Shown: positions 55,401 to 64,000 of the stretch, one piece after another | Layout of the letters: each line of letters opens with the position of its first letter | How positions within the stretch are numbered: the first letter of the stretch is position 1 | Assembly (NCBI RefSeq): GCF_036373705.1 | Contig: NC_089869.1 | Location: forward strand, 14,705,676 to 14,769,675 | Length of the DNA stretch: 64,000 nt | Direction: 5' to 3' | Source: Amia ocellicauda | Taxonomy: Eukaryota; Chordata; Actinopteri; Amiiformes; Amiidae | Notes under the pieces: generated by a model | The model's input: the letters and a program-made list of their open reading frames with translations, nothing else | The model's database searches: none | Told to the model about the DNA's origin: nothing | Made by a program: the position numbers and the translations under genes

Positions 55401-56685
55401 TGTAAGTGCATTTCTTGTGTTCATACAACCGTGTCTTCTACAGAAATGGATAGTAAGGCCCCAGAGGACTTTTGCACAATAGACTTCCAGATTTATTTCA
55501 CTCATACACATGTCATCAATCAATCAATTTGAAGAGATTTCCTTAAAATACTCTTAATATTGTATTTAAGGTGATTGAAAGTAAAGCAGAAACAAATCAT
55601 CACTAACTCGAAACAGAAAAAAGCAAACAAAAGGGCCATATGACTCCTGCCCATTTTACCTCTGGGCTAGATTGAATAGACTTCAATAAGGTGTTGGTTT
55701 CACCCTATCTACGACAGGAAATTGAAAAAAGGCCCCGTTTTAAAGGACGGAAGCCATTTAAACTAACACGGTGGTGCTCCTGAGGTTATAAAGAGTTATG
55801 TATACCAACATTGGCCAGTGGCATTGTCCTGCATACTCAAGAAAAGTAAATTCACAAACACAGATTACAAACCTTACAGAAAGTCTTTTCAACAAAAGTG
55901 GTCTGGGTTCCCTCTTCCACAACCTGAAATGTGTTGTTTTTTCCCCCTCCAAAAATAGCACAAAACCCCCCAAGATAATTAGAATCGAAGCTTTCACTTA
56001 TCATGATAGGCTTTTCTTGACTTTTTAGTTTTTTTAATTGTAAAGCCCGCAAAGTGGAGTCTCCATTCAGCAGTGTATGAATAGCTCTTCTGTGTGTTAC
56101 TGTGCTGTCACCAGAGCGACGCCAAGGGGCCTCACACAAAGAACAATACCCAAAACAAACACACAAGCTGAGCAGCCAGCTGCAGCGCTACTAGATTGCC
56201 CTCTTGTACTGCAGCTCTGATTAAATTATCATTCCTTTTCAGAGGTAAGGCTATTTCTTTATTATTGTCCTTTCCTTTTCTTCAGCACACATGTAAGAAA
56301 GCGGAACTACTGTGTATGTCAGCTAACTTTTCCTGTTTGTTTTTGTTCTTCCCCAAGACGGAGCTCATACGATATACTGTAAACCTACCAATGACTATGT
56401 AAAAACTTCGGAAAGTGAATAAATAATGATGTATGTTATTTTAAAATGGTCCGAATAGGGAACTTGCTTTTAAATGTTGCTGTACTACTACTACAATCAT
56501 GTGTATGTCTTTGAAACAAAAAGCTTTTGCGAAGTGTACATGTTTCTGTCTATAAAGAATAAACTCATACAGGGGCAGACTTCAACCATTTACCTTTCTT
56601 TATATGAATGATCTTTTTAGCGTACAACAACCATATGTAAAGCATATGCTACAAAAGGATCTGACACTGATGAGGGAAGGAGAAA
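48616..56685. other. Gene-poor interval, fourth part
   Basis: No exon is supported before the coiled-coil gene at 56686. A short TA array lies at 49438-49471. The stretches at about 50.02-50.56 and 52.19-52.76 kb stand out as repeat-free with homeodomain-like TAATTA/ATTA and CAAT-like words, and are candidate conserved elements. The remainder is AT-rich. Confidence 0.5.
49438..49471. repeat. (TA)n microsatellite
   Basis: About 17 alternating TA units in gene-free sequence. Confidence 0.93.
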
Positions 56686-59512
56686 ATGAGTGAACGATAC
56701 CGAGTGATACAGCAAGCAGCGAGGATCAGCGGAGCGAAGTCTGAAGAATATGCAGACTTTCTGCTGTGAGTAACAGTGGTCTTGGATCCATAAATTGTGA
56801 TGGATTAAATGTATTACATGACTATAAACTGTATGCATAGATGGTTAGTATCAAACCATTCAAAATTGTATGTGTACTTTCAAAAATTATCTTGGCAACA
56901 CTCCCCCTCAGACCTTCAGACCTGAGAGCCCATAGCAAGGGAAGAACATGAAACTTGAGTAGTTATTTTCAGCAATCTCAGTTGTGAGGTTGCAGGAGTC
57001 GGACAAACCTAAGACCTACTCAGGCAACACCGCAGTTGCATTTAAACACAAATCCAGGAGTAAGACGTACACACAACCCAAAACATTCCCTTCATTCCTC
57101 AGATTTGTATTCTTAATATGTAAGCGAACCTCCAGCTGTCCTTGTAATTTGTTGGTGTTGGTTGACAATACATAGGCCTCTGGTTTGTGGGAAAGCCCAG
57201 TGTGAGCTATGTTTGATTTCTACCTTGGGTTCCTTTTTCCAAAATAGCCCTTAACGTAATCTTGAACTTTTTAACCGATTCATTCCAGCCTCTGAAATGA
57301 AAACAGGGCCCCAAGCCTAGTCTTAATTACACCACCACTTAACACATTAACACAGCAGCTTTAATAAGGAAATTGTTACAGAATTGAACATTAATGTGGC
57401 CATCAGCTTTTGAAAACATCATCAACCGGATCATGCATCATCACTATGGAGAAAATGAACATTTTGCAGGCTTTTCAGCATAAAAGTGCTTGCAGCTGCC
57501 ATACTGCAATCCTAGGTAAAGTCTTTTTTTTTCTCTTGAAGCAGCAGTACATTATGCACAAGCTATTTTTATATCTGAAAAAAAAGTCCTGCCTGTGTTT
57601 TCTATGAACCCAGCAGTCACTGGATTTACAAGGAGGCTGAGATCATTTCTACACTTTCCATGGGCTTGTAAATCACAGGGTTGAGAAACTGCTTCTCTGA
57701 ATGACTTTACCACATCAATGCATCACTCCTCCGTCTCTTACAGTTAGGGTGGAAGTATTCATTCTTATTTTTCATTGTACTGGCTGGCAACCATATTGGC
57801 CAATCTGACCCCAAAGGAAGAGAAGGCTTAATTTACTCCATAGCAAACATCAAAAGACACATCACTTCTTTTCCCCTAAACATCAGGAAAGAATACAGAG
57901 TTCATGGCCAACTCGGTTCGATGTAAATCAGTGAGCAGTATGCACTGACAGCAATCAATCAGCAAATTACCAAGGTATATGAAATATGTTACTGGCTACC
58001 CTCTGACAGTCATATTGTTAGAGAAACACAAGTATTCTATTGATGGCACAATGCTGTATTATGGGCCTGCACTAATTGAAAACATTTGTGCTTATTTGCT
58101 AGAGAACATGAGCGCAAATGTGGACCAGATGGATTTTTGGATTCCAAAAAATACAGGCACCCTTATTTAGTGAAGGGAGGTTTAGGACTGAATCTTCCAT
58201 CAAAAAAGGGTTCGTCTTTATCAGGACAACAGCAGAAAGCAGTGGCTGATCGGTCATTCACAAGAGAATGGAACCCAAAGGAACATAAACACGGCATTGA
58301 ATTTATAGAGGTGAGGAAGCTAAAGCAGAAATGTTATATATTAGATTTGACAAAATGTTTTTATTTAACCAATTTCAGCTTGAAGTTTGCCATGCTTCCA
58401 CAATGTTCTTCCTTTGCAGTAAAACATTATAAATTGTCATGAATTATTTTTGAAGTATTCTAATAGCGTTGCCATCCATTCTTCATCTAAAACAGAAATG
58501 TGTTAGCAGAGCTGAAGAAGCTGAGTTCAAGCTCTCCAGCAAGATGCATTCAGCGGAGTATAAATCAAAGAAGATGAAGACCCGGACCAATGATCTCCTG
58601 GCACAACTGGACAGACTCAGGAAGCAAAATTCAGACCAAGTACATGGTGCAGTCTATGAGTAACACACTGGCGATGCCAGATAAAATAGAGAAACTGGCT
58701 TCATCAAAATTAGTAGTGATAATTAGGCGGTGTTCTCAACATTCCTGAATCTCACTGTTGAGATGCCATACAGATGCTTTGTTACATTGCAATGTTTTAA
58801 TTATAAACTCAATCAAAAGGTTTCAGGAAAGACTTGGTAAGCAGCCCCAACAGTCTGACTTCATCTACTATTGAGACCTTTAAAGAGTTAAATTATTTTA
58901 TGAATCCACCTTATTGTCACTGTTAAAATGTATAAGTTATTATCTTATTATTCGTCTTTGTTCTAAAAGTTACTGAGGAATTGGGTGGCTGCTAAGAAGA
59001 GTGAAGAAGTCCTTACTTTGCAGCTGAGGAAAGAGATATCAGAACTACAGAAGGTAAACCCATACACTGACATTGAATGTAACAGGTTTTATGGAGCATT
59101 ATGAAAGCAGTTGCAACTGGAATATGATTGATAAGGAGTTATGGTGTGTTTCGTACTTATATTTCTGCCTCACTTCATCAATAATAAAATGTAAAGAAAG
59201 CCATTTGTTTTTCTGACACCTTGCAGTACGAGCGTGAGAAAGAAAGCTGCTATCAATCCTTAATCAAACACCGGGCTCTGCAAAAGGAGGATCAACACAT
59301 TCTTGAAAACATGCAGACGGTATTAAATAATTAATTTAATTCTACATGAACAGACTTACAATGCATGACCATGTATTTGCAAGACAAATATTTGTATTAC
59401 ATTTAGCGGTTGTTATTGACTTGTTGTTACACAGACTGTATGCATGTATGTTGTTATGTATTTGTTTGTTTTACAGGAACACAGAAGAATGCTTAATATA
59501 AGAAAAATATGA
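56686..59512 (+). CDS. Small coiled-coil protein, function unknown
   Basis: Six exons join in frame: 56686-56765, 58103-58310, 58496-58639, 58970-59053, 59227-59319 and 59477-59512. They give 214 aa. Every junction has GT-AG sites, and the last four junctions are all phase 0, which chance exons would rarely do. The start has A at -3. The first junction reads DFLL then EHERKC without a break. Residues 1-96 are mostly non-helical, with HPYLVKGGLG and FTREWNPKEHKHG. Residues 97-214 are rich in K, E, R, Q and L with no helix breakers and look like one long coiled coil (AEEAEF, LLAQLDRLRKQ, LQLRKEISELQKYEREKE). There is no signal peptide or membrane segment, so a cytoplasmic or cytoskeletal protein is likely. 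I do not recognise the family. Its 3' end faces that of ptpn20. Extra 5' exons or isoforms cannot be excluded. Confidence 0.72.
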
Positions 59513-59545
59513 ATAATTAACAAAACATCAAGACAAAAAAGCACA

Positions 59546-59551
59546 AATAAA
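59546..59551 (+). promoter_or_regulatory. Polyadenylation signal of the coiled-coil gene
   Basis: A canonical AATAAA lies 34 bases after the stop codon of the coiled-coil gene. This fits a very short 3' untranslated region and supports 59512 as the true end of coding. Confidence 0.55.
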
Positions 59552-60362
59552 AACATGAATCATGTACTGGTGCTTATCCTCAAGGACATGCTGTAATTAC
59601 CCATGGTGCTTTGCTAGAATAGGGTAAGTGTACCCATAGATTTAATCAACCTACCCTGATCATAAATAAAAGTCAGGTCTCTGGTCATACAAGTTAAGTG
59701 TATTTAAATAATCTAGGAACCAGGAAATATATATCTCAAAATGCAAACTTTTTAAATTATTTAAGGATTTATTGCAGACCACTTCTATTCAGTGATGCAT
59801 TCTAACTTTTCTTTTGATGGTTCTAAATTTCTGCACTTAAATTCTATAAACTGGCGATTGTTTATTTAACATTTCACATTAGCGTAACCTCACTGCTTTA
59901 AGCCTTCTGCTTACTTTTAAATTAACTAATTAACCTAACAGACCCCTTTAATAACACCTCATTCAAAATGAATGTATGACTTTATGAATAGAAACAAAAG
60001 AGACCTGTTTAAATAATACAAGAAGATTAGATGATCTTTTAAACACAGAAGTCGATACAGAAACAGGAATGTAAAACACCAGAATAATACACAATCTGCA
60101 ATGCCCCATAGTGCCTGATGCTAATTTATTTATTCATTCATTTCTTATAAACAAAACTTATTAAATTTTTCTAAGTGTTTACATAATTCTTGCATATCTG
60201 TGTGGGACAAATGGTGCTTAGTACTTTTACAATGCAATGCATATGGCAACAGGAGGATGTGATTGTTGCAAACAGCGAGCGTGGGCTTTATGAACGAGGT
60301 CAGTGCTGCCCACTTCTGTAACAGCTCTGGGGTCTGTATCTCGCACCTTGGGCCATTCAACA

Positions 60363-60410
<48 letters not shown>

Positions 60411-61207
60411 TCTTTTTATCGTACCACCTCCAGTCTGCCAATCATTCAATAGGTGCTACAAAATATCTTGTTGTTTTAAGGCACATTTTTTTTTACCTCT
60501 CAAAAGGTCTGGTTAATTTGTTGGATATCTTTATTTCATAATCACCACTTGATTTAGCTCTCTAAAACCCTGTCAGATTATTGTTTTAGGGCAAAACAAT
60601 ATGTGAACAAAACATTCTCACTTTGAAGAAAAGGTTTAAGATTTAAAAATCAATTTCTTGCAGATCTATACTGATCTTTACATATCAAAGCATTCCAGAT
60701 TGATTGTTGTAACATATTATTTGCTAAAATAATATGAATTGTAATGTAATAACATATATTGTGTTTGTCCTTGATTGAATATATTAAGTACTGGATGTAT
60801 GTTATACCTGTTCTGCAAAATTACAAAGAATTGTAATGACAGAAAAAAATGTATTAGGAATGCAAATTAACAAAAATCAATACTGAATGGTTTCCTTCCT
60901 GTTACACAGTCCAGGCAAAAATGACTCAAAACACTCTGAAATCAATGTATATGATCAAACACTGTTCAAAAGCTAAGAGACGGAACCCAAGAAGATAAAG
61001 GCTTGCTCCCTGGTTAAAATCATACTGTACACTTATATATACAATTATTTGTTGTCCATAGTGTGGCAAACACTTAAAGATTAGAAAAAAATATGGATAT
61101 ATATCTATATTTCAACAACATATATGTACATACAAATACTGCTTTTCGGAAAATGTGGAATAACTTATCGTGGAAAACATGTTTGAATGGCAAGAGTTTT
61201 CCTGTTG
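59552..61207. other. Intergenic region between convergent genes
   Basis: No exon is supported between the end of the coiled-coil gene and the ptpn20 stop codon. A CT microsatellite lies at about 60.37-60.41 kb. The part on the right should hold the ptpn20 3' untranslated region on the minus strand. Confidence 0.55.
60367..60413. repeat. (CT)n microsatellite
   Basis: About 22 CT units with one interruption. The arginine-glutamate frame on the minus strand is a repeat artefact. Confidence 0.95.
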
Positions 61208-62590
61208 CTACTGGTTACCATGAAGAAGCAGGATGCTCTGCAGAACTTCCAGCCAGAGTCTGTAACAGAAGAGGTACTGTTCCTGGAAGCAGAGGGAATG
61301 GCAACTCCATTATTAAAGCACAGCCCATTAGTGGGGGACTGTCAGTCAGATTTATTAGGATCTATACATCATATTTCGGGAAAGGAAAATCAAACTTGTG
61401 CTATAGTAAAATAAGTAGAAATCCCCTAAGACAGTTAATTAAAGGATGTTTAAATTAGGAATTATGAGTTTCATTAGTAGTTAGTACGGAAATGACTTTG
61501 GTGGTATTCATTTGAAAAATCTGGCTCCACATACTCATAATTAGAGAGAAAGGCAGTGAAAACCCATTCAATATTAATGTATTTTGGCTTCAAAATGGTT
61601 TCTTTTGCGTCTCTGTTCTTTGTTATGACTGATCCATATTTCACATGTTTCGTTTCAATTTTACCTTTGTCTGAATCATTCCATATCTCTGTTGTCTCAT
61701 CTCCTTCACAATGTCACTCACATTTATCTGTGAAGGAAAATAAAAACATTAAAAATATATCTATAGAAACACACACACCCTTTTTAATTTTTTATCTGTA
61801 GTCATACGTACACTTAAATCGTTTTCAATCTGGCTGAGAATGACATCACTACAGATGAGCACCCCAGCCCTCCCGATTCCTGCACTGCAGTGGACAATGA
61901 CCGGCCCGTGCTTGTGCACTGCTCTCATGTAGCAGATGAACCTCACAAGATGTTCAGAGGACCTGGGTGTTCCATGATCTGGCCAGGTTGTGAATTTTAA
62001 GTGTTTCACTAAGTGTGTATCTCCAGTCTGCAACACAATAGTCAAAAACAAATCAGAATTAAAAGCTGGTCCTTCTACAAAATCACCCTTCTAGATACCT
62101 GCAATCCATTTTCTAGTGTTTTAGAAGAGAAACAAGGCTATTTCCAATATCTAATATCCAATTTATTTTGGAAATGGAAAGCACGTGAAGCAGAAATTTG
62201 AAATGTTCATAATCTCTGTATATGTATAGACACTAAAAAACTAAACTCCACTTACTTCCTTTTCAACCATTTTGATGATCTTTATCTGGAAATGCTCATG
62301 AGTCTGACAGTTGTCCAGAAGCAGCTGGTATCTGCTGGTATCCATTGGCACGTTTAGTTTCTCAGGCCAATATTTGTGACATTTAACTCTTCCACGTTCC
62401 TCCTCCTGAGTCATCATAGCAATCACATCTGATTTATTCTCCCACACCATTTGCCAGAACAAATCAATTGTGCCAGGCAAAGGACCTTGGGATGAAATGT
62501 ACCACTTCTCCTCTGGTCCCACAGACATTCGGATGTAACTGGCGTTGATATATTCTTGTCTTTCACCAACAGGAACCCTTGTTTTGTCAT
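61208..62590 (-). CDS. ptpn20: Protein tyrosine phosphatase, PTPN20 type (3' part)
   Basis: The last four coding exons on the minus strand are 62590-62256, 62027-61812, 61727-61665 and 61282-61208. They code for the final 228 aa; the 5' exons lie beyond 64000. The part seen is most of a classical PTP catalytic domain that removes phosphate from tyrosine. Motifs in order are YINASYIR, the WPD loop (TTWPDHGTP), the P-loop VHCSAGIGR with the catalytic Cys and Arg, the Q-loop (GMIQTKEQY) and a short helical end (LEVLQSILLL). The residue after the P-loop Arg is Ala, where PTPs have Ser or Thr. Internal junctions are phase 0; the first exon here starts in mid-codon. The 62027-61812 exon uses donor GTACGT; a nearby GTATGA would break the frame. 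The name rests on the neighbours gdf10 and gdf2; PTPN13-like domains are similar. In human, FRMPD2 lies next to PTPN20, so FRMPD2-type exons may follow to the right. Confidence 0.85.
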
Positions 62591-62659
62591 CTGTGTGGAA
62601 AAACAGGAGTCTGTGTCACTGGTAAAAAGCATGCAGAAAACAATCCTATTAGTAGTGTT

Positions 62660-62765
62660 ACAACAGGCTTAACCATAGTGGTAGCTTGAAGACCAGGTGG
62701 CTAGTGTTCGAATTCCACCACAAGTCCAGCACCTTCCATTACAAACTCTTGACCTTTAAGTAGGT
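62660..62765 (+). mobile_element. Possible tRNA-derived SINE fragment
   Basis: ATAGTGGTAGCTTGAAGACC resembles an A box. About 30 bases later GTGTTCGAATTCC closely resembles a B box (GGTTCGANTCC). The spacing fits a polymerase III promoter of a tRNA-derived SINE. No poly(A) tail or target duplication is clear, so it may be truncated. Confidence 0.4.
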
Positions 62766-63426
62766 GAACTGTATTGAAAGAAACAATGCGTTTTTGGAAG
62801 AGAGAACAGAAGCAATTGCTCTACATGTAATGAGGTACAGAGAGAATTAACATGTATTTAGATGTAATGAGGTGAATCGAATTCAAGACATTTTACAAGT
62901 TTAAAACTCGGAACATTAAAAATACTATTATTCATGGAACCTTGCACGTTTTCTCATTAAGGGTATTTCTGGAGCCTTCCACTGGTAAGCTGTTTTTTAA
63001 CATACAAATATTCAAATTATTTTACTAACATGAAATATAGTTTCTAGAGTGCAAATCAATATTTGTATTTGCTAGCATTTGTTTTACCCATCAAGAAGGC
63101 AATTACTCTACAAGCTAACTATTCACTCTACCCAAACTTATTTTAGTTTTCCATGAATATAAACTTTAATGGGGTGCATCCATAAAAAAAACAACCAATT
63201 TCGCTGCAGTCTGATAAAAACATGAAAACATGCATTGGCTTGCTAGGAAGCAGGCACAACAGCTAGGTGTGATATGACTTATGTCTGGGGAATGTTCTTT
63301 TTCCTTGATTAGAGGGTCATTTTGTTGTTCCAGTAATGTACAAGAAAGGTGTTAGTATAACAGTTTGACAATGTTGCCTAAAGCAGCTACATAGCACTTT
63401 ATCTAAGCCACCAACACATTGAAATT

Positions 63427-63449
63427 ATTACTACTACTACTACTACTAC

Positions 63450-63505
<56 letters not shown>

Positions 63506-63515
63506 TTAATAATAA
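63427..63515. repeat. (ACT)n-(AAT)n trinucleotide array
   Basis: About eight ACT units pass into about 21 AAT units. Leucine-rich and isoleucine-rich frames across the site are artefacts. Confidence 0.95.
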
Positions 63516-64000
63516 TACAAATTTACAGTGAAGAGAAAAGAGACTTAGTAAGAAAAAATGAAAGCGTGCAAGATGTCCTCCACAATGGGTGGCATCGGGC
63601 ATCCTGCAGAATATTGCACTCCTTGAACTATTTCCAGTAATAATAGTAGTTAAGACCTGGGCCTCACACTTTGCAATCTCATATGTTTTATTCAGAACAG
63701 AAGGCCAGTCAGCGGCCGAAATAATAAACAAACAGTACATCCAGTCGAGTACAGTCGTCTGCTCGCAAGCTGATAAAGCAGATCATTGTGAACAGTCTTT
63801 CTTTTACAGAACAGCTTCGTACGTTTTGATTGGGGCACCAATTCTGAATGGGGACCACCGGCCTAAAGCTGAAAAATGGACTAAATTCTAGATTAAAAAA
63901 ACACAACCCAACTAAGTGAACTTCCATGTGCGTGCGCTTTAGCAATTTCTCATAATGAAAAGTAATTTTCTTACTTTCACTTAATGTCACCTGAATTTAC

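Larger units (their letters stand above)
62591..64000. other. Intron or upstream part of ptpn20
   Basis: I searched both strands for the preceding PTP exon, which should end at a Tyr-Asp just before the Asp-Lys-Thr of the 62590 exon, and did not find it. This stretch is therefore read as intron. It contains a SINE-like piece near 62.7 kb and a trinucleotide array near 63.45 kb. Confidence 0.5.

Noticed and set aside
60145-60441. Minus-strand frame with Arg-Glu repeats
   Set aside because: The repeat part is the CT microsatellite and the rest matches nothing known.
61093-61458. Two plus-strand frames of 75 and 121 codons with protein-like texture
   Set aside because: They lie opposite the last ptpn20 exon (61208-61282), whose minus-strand reading EQYLFCY...LEVLQ is a clear PTP ending. 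The plus frames have no splice support.
1-64000. CRISPR arrays, tRNA or rRNA genes, prokaryotic operons
   Set aside because: The regular repeats are simple microsatellites without spacers, and no tRNA cloverleaf or rRNA sequence was seen.

Overview
The window is vertebrate nuclear DNA. It is AT-rich, has GT-AG introns and long (TA)n, (TTA)n, (CTTT)n and (CT)n arrays, and shows no prokaryotic features. It holds six genes. Five are recognisable and match, in order, a block on human chromosome 10q11.22: a PRDM8/ZNF488-type zinc-finger gene (+), RBP3 (-), GDF2/BMP9 (-), GDF10/BMP3B (-) and the 3' end of a PTPN20-type tyrosine phosphatase (-). Between GDF10 and PTPN20 is a small plus-strand coiled-coil gene that I could assemble from six exons but not name. 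The four-module, four-exon RBP3 gene, short intergenic distances and abundant TA microsatellites suggest a ray-finned fish that kept the undivided RBP3 gene, such as a gar or bowfin. The species assignment is inference.

Layout: 1-1206 upstream region of the zinc-finger gene. 1207-4063 znf488 (three coding exons, 526 aa). 4064-8534 gene-free, between convergent 3' ends. 8535-13547 rbp3 (four exons, 1223 aa). 13548-18792 intergenic, with a perfect 54-bp palindrome and a TTA array. 18793-20690 gdf2 (two exons, 413 aa). 20691-23295 intergenic. 23296-26152 gdf10 (three exons, 454 aa). About 26.2-56.7 kb is a 30-kb gene-poor interval with several stretches that look like conserved regulatory DNA and one stretch of decayed coding-like sequence. 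56686-59512 is the coiled-coil gene (214 aa). 59513-61207 is intergenic. 61208-62590 holds the last four coding exons of ptpn20; its 5' part lies beyond the right edge.

The genes do not form one pathway. RBP3 is the retinoid carrier of the photoreceptor matrix. GDF2 and GDF10 are TGF-beta superfamily ligands (vascular BMP9, and a BMP3-like ligand). ZNF488/PRDM8 proteins are neural transcriptional repressors. The block is of interest as an ancient syntenic unit paralogous to the PRDM8-BMP3-PTPN13 block on human 4q21. The main observations are a PR domain retained in the ZNF488-position gene, a Thr-to-Ala change next to the catalytic P-loop of the phosphatase, the unnamed coiled-coil gene, and the candidate regulatory elements in the desert.
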